A stretch of 64,000 nt of DNA from Erythroxylum novogranatense (taxonomy: Eukaryota; Streptophyta; Magnoliopsida; Malpighiales; Erythroxylaceae). Below, piece after piece: positions 11,336-22,390 of this stretch. The stretch is from NCBI GenBank assembly GCA_029891385.1, contig CM057234.1, forward strand, positions 20,508,350 through 20,572,349. The letters run 5' to 3'. The stretch's first letter is position 1; every line of letters begins with the position of its first letter. The notes beneath the pieces were generated by a model. It was not told the DNA's origin. It saw only the letters and a program-made list of their open reading frames with translations, and made no database searches. The position numbers and the translations under genes are program-made.

Positions 11336-14209
11336 CTGTTGTTTAAGTAGAAGAATCACGATGATTCTTGTGGAGAAGAGAAGAAAATAAAAAAAGGAAG
11401 AGAAGAAGATGGAGTTTTCGGCTAAGGTGAGAGAGGAAGCAAGTTTTGATTTTTCCTACTTGATTTTTGGGATTTTGAGAGTGTTACAAGAGAAAGGAAG
11501 ATGGGAAGTGAAGAGAGCTTCCTTTCAAGCTAGGAAAATTCAATTTGGTGGAGAAATGAGGTAAGGAAAATTTTAACTTTGAGATTTTGTTGAATTTTGA
11601 TTGAGAAATATAGATAATGATATGGGTTTGTGATTTATGAAGTTGATTTTGAAATATATGCTTTAGGTTAGGTTTAATTTGGATGGAAATTTGTTTAAAG
11701 TTTAGGCAAAATTTTATGGTTGAGGATTTAGTGAAATTTTGGTGTAGAATTAAAGATAATAATATGGGTTTGTGGAATATGAAATTAGTTTTGAGAAAAT
11801 TGTGAATTATGATATTGAATTTAGATAAATTGGTTTAGGCCAATTTTAAGATTTGGGGATTTTCCCAAATTTTGTAAATTAAAGGTGTAGAATCATCAAT
11901 AATAGCATGAATTGATGAAATATGGAATCAATTTTGAAGAAATTATGTTTTATGAGATTGAATTTGAGTGTATTGGTTTAGACCAATTTTGAAAATTGGG
12001 GATTTTCAAAATTGGAGATTGAAATAGCTTGAATTTATATGGAATTGGTGTTTTCTAAGTTTAATTTGAGTAAGTAAGTGATTTATGATATTGAATTTGA
12101 CTAGTTCGGTTTAGGTTAAATTTGGACTTTGGGGCTTTTAGAAATTCTGGTTTTAGAAAGCTTGAAACTATGGTGCTTATGAATTTTCTATAGTTAAGTT
12201 TGAGAATTATGCAAATTATGATGATGGATTTGGATATTTATGGCTTAGGGAATTTTTAAGTTAAAGAAAGAAGGAGGAATTTGGAGAATTGACGATTTGG
12301 ACAAGCTTCTGGCATTAATTCGAGGTGGGTAGCATATTTATATTTTGATCTGTAAGCTTAATACGAATTTTCAAAAATTAAAGAAAGCAAAAATGTGAAT
12401 TTTTGTTAAATTATTGTTTTTGTAAATGTTTGAAATTATGATTTCTGAATGATTTTTGAAAATGCAAGATTGAAGAAATGATTAGCTTTTGAATGATTTG
12501 ACAAATTTGAAAAATGTGCTTTATGTAAATGTTGTTTTAAAGAAATAACTTGCATTCATTGCTCTGATTTTGATCTATACGTGATTAAATTGCTGAATTG
12601 AAATTGAATATGTTTATTAATGTGATATGTGAGCCATGTGAATATGCGATTGTGTCCAGTATGAAAAGTTTGAAAAGTAAGATTTTGAAAAGTGCCTTCG
12701 GGCAATTCGAATCTTTGTTTTCTTTTACGTGTTATGTGGGTTCGGTTAGGTCCTTTGGTGAGTCAGCGCTGTCTCTATTTGTATAGCCTTCGCCCGGTTG
12801 CCCGCTAGTGACACGGAGCTCCGATTTCGGACTCCCTCACGGCTACACTGGACCGCTATGTGGGAAAGTGTAGTACGTTCTGTTCACGACTACACAGGAC
12901 TGTTATGCGGGAATGTGCAGTACGTTCTGTTTCGGACCGAACCAGACCATTATGATATGTTATGTGTTTTCAATTTTGTTTTTGAATGTTGCATTCATAT
13001 TTATGAAAAATTCGAGAAGGTTGAAAAAAAATGAGAAAAAGTGAGATTATTATGAAAAGTTTGAAAATATGAAAAAGGGTTTGAGGAAAAAGTTTGAAAA
13101 ATATGAAAAAAAAGGTTTGAGGAAATTGTTTGAAAAATTATAAAGTTTGAAAAATTAGCCCATTTGGCAAAAAGCTTGTGAAAATGATTTCCGCTTATTT
13201 ATCGATTTATAAATGTGTTATCCACGAGCTTTGAGCTCCTTCCCCTTTCATCCCCATCTCCGGGTTTGAGCGGAGATCGGATGAAAGAATGTGAAACTTT
13301 TGGGTCCGTTTTGCATCGTTTGTATTGTTATGTAAATATTGAGATTTGGAATATTTTGTATATGGCTTGAATTTCCATTAAGTGATTATGATGTTTTAGA
13401 ATGTATGAAGATTATGGTGAATGTTTGAGAGTAAGAAATTGTATATGATTTGGAAATTTGTATATGAGTCTGGTATTGAATTGAGAATTGTGGAAGTATT
13501 AGATTTAGGTTTGCGTTTTGCTGGTGTTTGGATTCCGGACGGGAGAGTCCGATGATTCTGAGATCTGTTTGGCTTTTAGAAGTGTATTTCTTTACCTTTG
13601 CAGGTTTGGGTTAGGATAAATGCAGCCGTTATGCTGCCGAAATTTCGATAAAATGAGAATAAAGTGTAATTTGAGATTTGTATGGATTTGTATAAGATTT
13701 TGTATGATTGCTAAGTTTTGGGTTTAAGATTGAATAGGAAATTATATGGATGTGATTGATGTAAGAAATGAGAATAAGAAAAAAAAAATTCATACCGGAT
13801 TTTGGAATATGTCTTAGTTTAGATCTCCAACGCGACGCTTTCTGTAGATAACTTATGCTCGGATGTCGGACATTTGTTAAGTATCCACTTCGCTTTGTAT
13901 GTTGCTTTATGATTCGATTTGCTTTCAGTTCACCTTTGTTCTTTGATTCGATTCGCATTCTGTTATTTGTATCGAATTGTAATTCGCCATATTGTTTCCG
14001 ATTCGAATTTTCGATGCGAAATTTCCGTTTATGCGCTTCGCTTTCGATTATTATGCTTTGTATTCTGATTCGAAATTTTGATACGAAATTTTCGTTTCCA
14101 TCCGATTCCGTTCCCTTAGTTCTTCATTTTTCGGTTGGGATCCGGTCCCCTGATCGGGTCCCAACACTTTTCATAGCAAATAAATGGGGAACCCAAAACC
14201 CAAACCAAC

Positions 14210-14374
14210 CGTGGCATTTGTATAGCTAAAACTGCATAATCGACCTTAAGCCCTTCTATAAAACTGGAAGAATGGCAACACATCAACATTAAGGCTATAA
14301 CACATCGATTTGTGCTCCTTATAGTTGACATGAAGAAACAACACGTCTAGATTCATCTCTCCCAGTTGACATAT
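14210..14374 (-). pseudogene. captured exon of ACHT-type chloroplast thioredoxin-like gene (second exon piece)
   Basis: Exactly 55 codons on the minus strand between an AG acceptor (cttaaag) and a GT donor (gttggtttgg). It reads ICQLGEMNLDV, FLHVNYKEHKSMCYSLNV and VLPFFQFYRRA, then one stop, then GRLCSFSYTNAT. From memory this is the thioredoxin-fold half following the active site in ACHT (atypical Cys-His-rich thioredoxin) proteins of chloroplasts. The in-frame stop replaces the residue after RRA. Phase 0 at both ends matches the preceding exon piece at 14522-14695, so the two would splice together in frame. Confidence 0.75.
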
Positions 14375-14521
14375 CTTTAAGAAAGTAAGACCTCATCCAG
14401 AATCAGTATGAAATAAAACATCCATATAAGTTTCATAAATGATAATTATATGAAGTGATTAGTACTCATATACCAACATGTGCATTTGTAAACAGATTTA
14501 TATCAATGAATGATTATACAC

Positions 14522-14695
14522 CTTGGGATGCAGAGCTTTGTAGCCACCACAACTAGGGGAGAGGAAATCAACAACCACGAGTTTGTGCCCAGCATTCAAC
14601 AGGGAATCCACGAGGTCCTGTGCAGAGATAACCTTTTTCATATCGGGTTGCAGGCCCTTCTCCCACCATTGTTGGGCACTCCCAAGTTTAAGAGC
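14522..14695 (-). pseudogene. captured exon of ACHT-type chloroplast thioredoxin-like gene (active-site exon)
   Basis: Exactly 58 codons on the minus strand between an AG acceptor (cttaatag) and a GT donor (gtgtataat). It reads WWEKGLQPDMKKV, SAQDLVDSLLNAGHKLVVV and DFLSPSCGGYKALHPK. This matches the ACHT thioredoxin active-site exon as I remember it, where the motif is CGGC; here the second cysteine is Tyr (CGGY), so the dithiol is lost. No stop is present in this exon. It lies inside the CACTA element and in the same orientation as the RRS1-like exons on both sides. Confidence 0.8.
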
Positions 14696-15797
14696 CTATT
14701 AAGTTCAGAGAATACAAATATAAGCTTCGCTATTTGACCTACCATCAAAAGAATATAAAACTACCAATTTCTTTACTCTTAAGAAAGATCGGACAAAAAT
14801 ACTACGGTTATTTAATTTATCTTCAGTATAAAAGGTATACAAATTAGGAAATTAACCCTATTATTGTCGCAACCAAAAAATAAAAAGACAATCCAAAGAC
14901 TTGTTCAAGATTGATGCCATATGAAACCCAATTCAAAAATCAAATCAGAAAGCCACCAAATGAACATAATGTAAATTATATACCCACAACAACGACAATT
15001 AATTTATAGATCTAGAGAAATGAAACTGAAAATTCAAGCATCTGAATTGAATACTAGGGCGTTTTCACAAATTCACATATTAGGTTACTCCTTGGCACAA
15101 CTTAGAAGTTGTTCTATTGTGGGGTTCGGTAAGAACCGGATTGAGAAGAAGAATAAAAAGAAACTAGATTTGTTTTGATCAAAACATCAGCTATGATCAC
15201 CCACATCCAAGAAAAGAAAAACAACTCAAAAATGATGGGAGAAAAATTTTCTAAAAAAGATCCAAAACCTAGAGAAAGACAATTCCTTGAATTTCAGTAC
15301 AAATCTTAATCTATTGGCATATCCCAATACATGGAAATTAAAAAATATTCAACTCCAGTAACCACTCATCATTATTTCATTGAAGCGTTACTTCCAGTTG
15401 AACAAAATTCAGAAGTATTGTGTCATTTAGCTATCAGCATTATTACACAACTCTTCAAGAAAGCACCTTTAATCAACTACAATATCATTTTGATTAAGAC
15501 CAAGAGTTAAACAAAAATAACCAAAATTGATTACCCAAATATTAGTAATTAGAATACATTTAAAACAAACAAAGTATCTTTAAAAAGGAACAAAAACTCT
15601 ATAACCAATAACAGAAACAATTTCTTCAGCATCAAACCAAAAGAGTGGTATGTTTAACAAAACCAGTTATTTTAAGATCAAATGTATTCAAACAGTTACT
15701 GATCAAATACTAGTAGCATGAACCATTTAAATAAAACTTAAAACTTAGAACCTCAAATTTGGATATGCATAAGATAAAGATCGTATGTAAAAGAAAC
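14696..15797. other. CACTA interior, intron-like DNA between captured exons
   Basis: AT-rich DNA with no recognisable coding segment. In minus-strand orientation it lies between the RRS1-like N-terminal exon and the ACHT-like active-site exon, so the point where the two captured host sequences meet must be here. I could not see the junction. Confidence 0.45.
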
Positions 15798-15912
15798 CTT
15801 GAAGATGGTAAAGGGGAGAATGAATGATAAGTGTCAAACGTCAAGAGATGCCCTAAATGCACCTGCAACTCATTCTCTGTATTTACCCTCTTCCTGTTGA
15901 GTGAACAAAACC
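15798..15912 (-). pseudogene. captured N-terminal exon resembling RRS1
   Basis: A 115-bp minus-strand segment from an acceptor (ttctactag) to a donor (gtttctttt). It contains NELQVHLGHLLTFDTYHSF and PLPSSR, the pattern I recall for the RRS1 N-terminal region (V-D-L-G-x-L-x-x-F/Y-D and the PSSR block). RRS1 acts in nucleolar 60S ribosome assembly. The other RRS1-like exon is at 9190-9241, with ACHT-like exons between the two. The order would not occur in a normal RRS1 gene, so the cargo is chimeric. Confidence 0.6.
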
Positions 15913-16599
15913 CTAGTAGAAGAAAGTGTATAAGTTTAAACGGGGGTGTCATTTCTTGTTGTAATTGGAAACATGTAACCAATACTTCTACAATAGCTCT
16001 ACACCAGAAACTAAATGGAAAGGAATATGAAAAAAAGAACTAAAGAGCTAACAAGATCCTATCGAATGGTTTTACTAGAGCTAGACCACGACGGCGTGTG
16101 CAAAGATGTTTCCTTTCACAGTAAAGCGTGTTGAGCATGTGAGGAGATCTTTTGCACTAATGACAATGCCTTTAAGGCTTTTCAACTTGAAGAGCTAGTC
16201 TGCGGATTTAGGGAATGCTTGGATGACTCAATGGCTAAGATGAAGAAGGTGGGGTCTATTTCACCTTCACTAGGGTTTTTGTTTATGGACAAAGAAAATT
16301 CATCCAAAATTGTTCGAATCCAAAAAAAATTGCTTAAAATCTAACAGAAATGGGTGAAAATTCACTGACGAGCATTGAAAGCACAATGGAGAGGTGGTGA
16401 GTTATGAGCGGGATGCTATGACTAAGACAACAGAGAATAATAAAAGAACATAATGAATTGATTCATGGACATCATAAAGCAGAGAACGAAGAACCTAGAG
16501 AAAAACCAGTGAAGAAAAAACATCAGAGAAGAAAGTGGGAAATGAACGCACCTGATCAAATTTTAAATATTAAGTAAACAAATCAACCGCAACATTTTA
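15913..16599. other. CACTA interior, right part
   Basis: Right interior of the CACTA element before the subterminal repeats. A moderately GC-rich part (about 16060-16270) might derive from further host sequence, but no protein match was recognised on either strand. Confidence 0.4.
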
Positions 16600-16790
16600 T
16601 TCAACAAAACGTTATAGTTTCTATTTCTTGATGTTTTAATAAAAAACATCGTAAATAGTGTTACAAATTTGTGACATTTTCATAAAACATTAAATTTTTT
16701 TTGAACTTTTTGTGACATTTTTTAAACATCACGAAAAGTCGTTACAATCTGTGACGTTTTATTAGTAAAACATCGTGGATTGTATTAATT
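16600..16790. repeat. right subterminal repeats of the CACTA element
   Basis: Inverted partner of the left repeats: copies of GTGACGTTTTATTAGTAAAA, AAAACATCG and CATCACGAAAAGTCG, pairing as short hairpins. The element ends about ten bases later at GTAGTG. Confidence 0.8.
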
Positions 16791-16803
16791 TTTTGTAGTG
16801 ATA

Positions 16804-17412
16804 GGCCTATTTCGTGTCCGAATGTACTCTACAAAATCATTGTCAAGATTTTCGAAAATAGGTTGAAGGAGGTACTTAAATATCTCATCAGTGAGAATCA
16901 AGGAGTTTTTATGGCAGGCAGAGACATTGGGGACAACATTCTTATCATTCAGGAGTCGTTAAAAGGGTATAATTCCAGAAGAAGCCCTCATAATTGCATT
17001 ATAAAAGTAGATTTACAGAAAGCTTTTCATAGTGTCAATTGGTGATTTCTACTAACAACCTTGGAGATAATGAATTTTCCCTTAACTTTTGTCAAGTGGA
17101 TTCAACAATGCATTACTACTATTTCCTGTGGGATATCGATTAATGGGAGTCTATAGAAGTGTTTAAAGGAAAGAAAGAAATTAGGCAAGGGGACCCTCTA
17201 TCCCTACCTATTCCTCATTTATATGGAAGTCCTTACTCAATTGCTGAAGCACAAAACTTCTAATGATCCAAAATTCAGATTCCACTCCAAGTGTAAGGAA
17301 GTTTCACTAACTAGTTTGTGTTTTGTAGATGACCTTATCTTCCTAAGCAAAGCAAATGTATACTCAGTCAACCTTTTGTTGTAAATTCTAAGGTTGTTTA
17401 AGGAAATGCTAG
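16804..17412 (+). pseudogene. LINE ORF2, reverse transcriptase core
   Basis: LINE reverse transcriptase between the CACTA element and the long-LTR element. It reads RPISCPNVLYKIIVKIFENR, NQGVFMAGRDIGDNIL, IIKVDLQKAFHSVNW, then, with frame changes, IRQGDPLS, YLFLIYMEVLTQLL and LCFVDDLIFLSKAN. The catalytic FVDD (usual FADD) is at 17322-17333. Several stops and frameshifts are present. The next words, FKEML, join across the nested element to LNISQHKSF at 26618, showing that the LINE frame was continuous before that insertion. Confidence 0.9.
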
Positions 17413-18085
17413 TGTTGGACCCCGAACCTTAAGTGACAATTTGACTTAGTAATATGAATGATAAAGTGGATGAGTTGATTGAAAATAAGTTGAAAATCAT
17501 GACTAAAAAGAGAGAGTGAAAATATGAAAAATTTTGTAATAGTTGACTTTTTGGCCTTGGAAGGTTGACTTTTGATTGAGGCAAAATTTGATAAAATGGT
17601 CTTCTGGAAACTTGTAGGTTATGTTAAGAGCTTTCTGTAGATATAAAGTTTGCGATTTTTCGATATCGAGAGTGAAAGTTATGATCAGTCAAAGTTTGTG
17701 TGTGATAGGGTTGACTTTTGACTTTAATTATGATTGAAACTTTGACTGAGAAATTAACCTAGTTAGAGGTTAATTGAGCTTTGATGTTCTTCATGAAAAT
17801 TTAAGGATTTGTTTTGATCTTTATTTCGATATAAAGTATGCAATTTTTCGATCTCGGAATAATAAGTTATGATTTTTACAAGTTTGTATAGAGGATAGTA
17901 TCTTTGACCGGAAAATGGACTCCCGTAGGAGTCAAATTGATTTTTATGTCCTTCGTGGAAGATGTAGAGCTTCCTTTAAGCTTTCTATAGAGACTAAGTT
18001 TGTCAAAATTGGAGTTCGGGATTAAGAGTTATGAATTTTGGAAGTTTTAAATTTTTATGTGAAAAAATAGAAAATGAAGTATCCT

Positions 18086-18224
18086 CGTCGCTAGGGTGAC
18101 GTCCGCATCGCCGTAGCGATGGCGAGCGTTCGGCTCGCGTCGCTAGGGCGATGTCCACATCGCCGTAGCGATGACGAGCGTTCGGCTCGCGTCGCTAGGA
18201 CGATGTCCGCATCGCCGTAGCGAC
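18086..18224 (+). repeat. 52-bp palindromic GC-rich array in the 5' LTR
   Basis: Units start at 18086, 18138 and 18190 (52-bp period, 2.7 copies). Each has CGTCGCTAGGGCGATG, a TCCGC-like insert, CATCGCCGTAGCGATG and a GTTCGGCTCG spacer. The arms are inverted copies able to form a hairpin. The array is in the same LTR position as the 48-bp array in the solo LTR, but its unit is four bases longer. Confidence 0.9.
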
Positions 18225-19063
18225 CGCGCCCTATCCTCGCCATAATACGACGTCGTTTTGCTCCTTTAGTTTTCTTGCTTCCTCCTCCAATCCGACCTTT
18301 GTTCACTGTTTTGCTCATATCTTTTCCGTCTGACATCCGATTGAGTTGATTCTTGCGGCGTTGGATTCGTAAGACAATTCCCTACATTCTCATGGGAAAT
18401 TTGTGAATTTTTGAGATTTAATTGATGGTGATTAATTTAATCAAAGTGAGTCGGGAAATTTTCCGAGTATAGTTCAGTGTTTTGTGAAATTAGGGATCTG
18501 TAGAGATCCGATTGAAGCGATTCTTAAGGTGAAATAAAGATAAGACAAGGGGCTACAAATCTAATGAAGAACTAAAATGCCAATTCTGCCCCTAAGACCT
18601 TCGAATTATGAATGGAAGTTCGGATTAGAGTGTAATTTTGGATTAGGAACACCCGAGAGTATTGTGAGCATAACTTTTGATCTGGGAATCGGAATGAGGC
18701 GATTCTTTTTTTGAATTAAAATAGATACATAAGGCTACAATTGTTATGAATACATTGAGTTTCAATTCTGGGATTAAGAATGTGAATGTTTGGACGGAAA
18801 TAATCATACATGAAAAATGTCTTAGAATATGGATTTATCCGAACTGTTTTGCGCATAACTTTTGATGTAGTGATCCAAATTGAGCGTGGTTAGTGGCGTT
18901 GGATTCGTATGATTGAGAGGAACATTTCTCAAGAAGGAAGTTTTGACAAATTCCTTCATCTTGATAGTGAGAATCAGACCCGCATGTATAAATGAAGTTA
19001 GGGGCAATTTTGGAATTTAGTTAAAGAGTGAGGGCAAAATGGTCTTTTACCCTCCATTTTTAA

Positions 19064-19080
19064 TGACATGACATAAAAAA
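19064..19080 (+). promoter_or_regulatory. putative LTR core promoter, 5' LTR
   Basis: TGACATGACA, one base different from the family word TGACATGGCA, runs directly into CATAAAAAA, a weak TATA-like stretch. A GAAGAAG-rich leader follows at about 19120-19160. Confidence 0.45.
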
Positions 19081-21730
19081 TCAGATGAGTGTCGTTGGTT
19101 TAAGGAAGAGTCTCGATTATTCAAGAAGAAAAGAAAGAAATAAAAGAAGAAGAAGAGAGTGGAAGTTTCGTATATGGAGAGGAAGAGAGAGAAAGTGAAT
19201 TTTCGAAATTTATGGGACTTTTAGCTTGAGTTTTGAGTTGTTTTCAAGGAAAAAGGAGAGAAGAAGAAAAAAGCTTGCTTTGGGAACCAAGAATTTTCGA
19301 AAATGAAGAAGAAAAGAGGTAAGAGAAAAATTTGGATTTTGAGTTTTGGTTAAGTTTTTGGTTTAGATTAATTAGAAATGATGTGGGTTTATGTGCTATG
19401 AGTTTTATTTTGTGATTGATGAGTTAATTTTGGTTATGGAAGATTTTAGAGAGAGAAAGCTTAGTGAGGAAGATGATGAATAGTAAAATTTGGGAGTTTT
19501 TGAAATTGATGATTTAGATGGCTTGAATTAGTGATGAATTTGAGATACCCTAAATTAATTTTCATGTTTATGCTTTAGGTGAAGTTTAATTTGAAAAATT
19601 GTAAATTGGGGGTTTAGGCCAAATTAGAGATTTGGGGGTTTTCCCAAATTTTGTGAATTAAAGGTGTAGAATCATAAAAAATAACATGAATTGATGAAAT
19701 ATGGAGTTAATTTTGAAGAAATTAATTTGGATGTATTGGTTTAGGCCAATTTTGAAAATTGGGGATTTTCAAAATTGAAAATTGAAATAGCTTGGAAATA
19801 TGATAATTATGAATTTCTGATAGTTAATTTTGAGAATTATGCAAATTTATGATGTGAATTTGGGTGATTATGGCTTAGGTCATTTTTATTGAAAGAAGGA
19901 AGGAAGCAAGGATCAAATTGAAGCTTGGAACAAGTTCCTAGCGTCATTTCGAGGTGGGTAGCATATTTATATTTTGATTTGTAAGCTTAATACGAATTTT
20001 GAAAAATTAAAAGAAAGCAAAAGTTTGGAATTTTGATCACTTATTGTTTTTGGAAATGTTTGAAAATAAGAATTGATTTAAGGTTTGAAATTATGATTCC
20101 TAAGTGATTTCTGAAAAATTATTACAAGCTTAAATTCATTGTTTTAAATGATTTGCTAAATCGTTAGAAATTTCTGAAACTGTATTTGTTGTGTACGCAT
20201 TGATAATTATGCATATTGTTGCAATTATTGATTGATTGAATTAATTGAATTATATGATATGTGTGAATTTGTGAGATTGTTTTAAGTTGATGAAATAATG
20301 TTAGAAAAGTAAAATTTTGGAAAGTGCCTTCGGGCAATTTGAATTTCCGTTTTCGATATGTGTTATGTGGGTTTGGTAGGTCCTTTGGTGAGTCATTGTC
20401 TCTATGTGTATAGCCTTCTCCGGCTGCCCGTTAGTGGCACGGACTCGATTCGAACTCCTTCACGGCTACTCGAACCGCTATGCGAAAAAGTGTAATACGT
20501 TCATTCATGATTGCCGCAGACCGCTCATGGGGCTATGCAAGACGTCTCTGCTTGGACCTAGCCAGACCATTCTGATATGTTATGTGTTTTCAATTTTGTT
20601 TCTGTATGTTGCATTCATATTTATGAAAATTCGAGAATTTTTGAAAAAAAAAAAAGAAAAAGTGAGATGACTATGAAAAGTTTGAAAAAAAAAATGAAAA
20701 AAAGGGTTTGTGGAAATTGTTTGAGAACTTATAAAATTTGAAAAATGAGCCCTTTTGGCGAAAGATTATGAAAAATGATTTCGGCTTATTTGTCACTTTA
20801 TAAATATGTTATCCACGAGCTTCCGAGCTCACCCCCCTTTCATCCCCATCTCCAGGTTTCGAGCAGGAGATCGGATGAAAGAATGTGAAGACATCAGTTT
20901 CGACATTTGTATAAGTTAGATTTTGAGTATTTTGGAATTTGTATATGAATTTGTGTATGACTTTTGGAATATATATTTATGTTTGATTCTGGGAATGAGT
21001 TTGATTGATGAGACTAGTGGATTGAATTACAATTTAAAGCAGTTTAGATTAGGTTTGCGTTTGTTCTGCTGAGATCCTGGACGAAGGGTCCGGTTGATTT
21101 TGATGATTGTTTGATTTATTGGGCTTCTAGAAGTGTTGTTTTGAACACTTTGCAGGTTTGGGTTAGGATAAATGCAGCCGTTATGCTGCCAAAATTTCGA
21201 TAAAATAAGAATAAAGTGTAAGTTGAATTTGTATAGATTTGTATAAGATTTTGTATGATTGCTAAGTTTGGGTTTAAGATTGAATTTCCTATGGGAAATT
21301 ATATGGATGTGATTGATGTAAGAAATGAGAATAAGAAAGAAAGAAAAAATTCATACCGGATTTTGGAACGTCTTAGGGTTTCCAACGCGATTGTGATCCT
21401 GCGTTCCTTCTTGCGCTTTCGGATGTCGGCATTTGTTTTTGCTTGCGATTTGTATTCGATTCCGCTACTTTTGGTTTGATTTGATTCAATTCGCTTTGTG
21501 GTCCGATTTGCATTTCGTTCCGCTTTCGTTTTATGCTGTTTCCGTATGATGCGATTCGGTTCCGTTTCGTTTTTCGCTTCGCGTCATCTATCGCAATTTG
21601 CTTTGCTTCCGCATTGTGTCTCCGATTCGATTTTTCGATGCGAAATTTCCGTTCCCATTTGATTCCGTTCCCTTCGTTCTCATTCGTTTTTCGGTTGGGA
21701 TCCGGTTTTCGGATCGGGTCCCAACATTTA

Positions 21731-21743
21731 TGGTGTCAGAGCC
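21731..21743 (+). promoter_or_regulatory. primer-binding site (initiator tRNA-Met type)
   Basis: TGGTGTCAGAGCC lies four bases after the 5' LTR end and differs in one base from the usual plant sequence TGGTATCAGAGC, complementary to the 3' end of initiator tRNA-Met. Confidence 0.85.
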
Positions 21744-22375
21744 CAGTAATAGGATCTTACTTGGGCGTATGAGTATGAGTAAGAAATTGAGAAGAGTTTG
21801 TAATGATAAGAGTGAATTTGTGAGAATGTACTAAGTGATCATTTGATTTTGATGAAAGAAATATAATTGTCTTTAGGAATGTGAAATTGATGTGTATGAC
21901 TTGTCATGAGTTATTTGAAGAATTAAAGTGATTGGTTTGATTTGAGTGACAAGAATTATGATTGATTTTAGTAAATGAAATTGGGATTTGAAGTTTATGA
22001 TGGTGATTTGATTTTGTATATGCAATCATGAAATGAGATTGAAAATAGGTCGATTTTAAATGATGATTGGTACGTATTGGGGGTTCCTTAAGAAATGAGA
22101 CCCTTGACTGGTGATAATGTGTTAAGAAAGATTGATTTGTAGATAGAGTGATTGTTTTTGATATAAATGGTATTGGGTATAAGAGGTGAAAACATTATAA
22201 CCATATGTAATAAGAAATTTAGGTATGTGATTGAGAATTGAGAATAATTTTAGAATAAGTATGATGAGAGAGTAGATAAGAAAGTGTTTGATGATCTTTG
22301 TTTAGATAAGAAACTATATGTAAAAATGTGCTACTGGGAGTTACGTAAGTATGAATTTCGAGGACGAAATTCTTT

Positions 22376-22390
22376 TAAGAGGGGGAGAAA
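22376..22390 (+). promoter_or_regulatory. polypurine tract
   Basis: TAAGAGGGGGAGAAA ends exactly at the first base before the 3' LTR (TGTTGG at 22391). This is the expected primer site for plus-strand DNA synthesis. Confidence 0.9.

Larger units (their letters stand above)
9556..14166 (+). mobile_element. solo long LTR (TGTTGGACCCCGAAC family), 4.6 kb
   Basis: Starts TGTTGGACCCCGAAC and ends GATCGGGTCCCAACA, with inverted ends TGTTGG/CCAACA. It is flanked by CTTTT at 9551-9555 and 14167-14171, so it is a complete solo LTR of 4,611 bp inserted in the CACTA element. It is clearly homologous along its length to the two LTRs at 17413 and 22391. No reading frame of note is present; the 125-codon frame at 10302 is created by the GC-rich array. 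The order inside is: three degenerate modules, the CGTCGC array, four further modules, a promoter-like block, a purine-rich leader, and a CG-rich end. Confidence 0.9.
7575..16800. mobile_element. non-autonomous CACTA (En/Spm-type) transposon carrying captured gene fragments
   Basis: Left end CACATTACAAGAAAAC (a variant of CACTACAAGAAAA), right end TTTTTTGTAGTG. These are inverted termini of CACTA type, flanked by the 3-bp duplication ATA (7572-7574 and 16801-16803), which fits this superfamily. Both ends carry dense subterminal repeats of GCGACGTTTT and AAAACATCGC. No TNPA/TNPD-like transposase was seen, so the element is non-autonomous. Without the nested solo LTR it is about 4.6 kb. The interior carries exon-like pieces of RRS1-like and ACHT-thioredoxin-like genes, all on the minus strand. 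The insertion lies in the LINE, upstream of the RPIS motif. Confidence 0.85.
17413..21726 (+). repeat. 5' LTR of the LARD-like element
   Basis: Starts TGTTGGACCCCGAACC and ends GGATCGGGTCCCAACA. It matches the 3' LTR at 22391 with a few per cent mismatch by eye (4 differences in the first 110 bp or so), so the insertion is relatively recent among those in the window. The main length difference from the 3' LTR is the CGTCGC array (three units here, about one there). Confidence 0.9.
21727..22390 (+). other. non-coding interior of the LARD-like element
   Basis: A 664-bp interior with no frame above about 40 codons. It begins with the primer site, followed by the dyad GCCCAG...CTTGGGC (about 21740-21765), and ends with a chromovirus-like tail and the polypurine tract. 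The middle is AT-rich, full of TTGATTTTGATGAAAG-like words, and shows no trace of gag, protease, RT or integrase. Confidence 0.85.

Noticed and set aside
7575..16800. Considered a Mutator-like Pack-MULE instead of CACTA
   Set aside because: The 3-bp target duplication, CACTA/TAGTG-like termini and dense subterminal repeats fit CACTA; no long terminal inverted repeats or 9-bp duplication were found.
18091..18336. 81-codon minus-strand frame
   Set aside because: Created by the 52-bp GC-rich array in the 5' LTR and not preserved in the 3' LTR.
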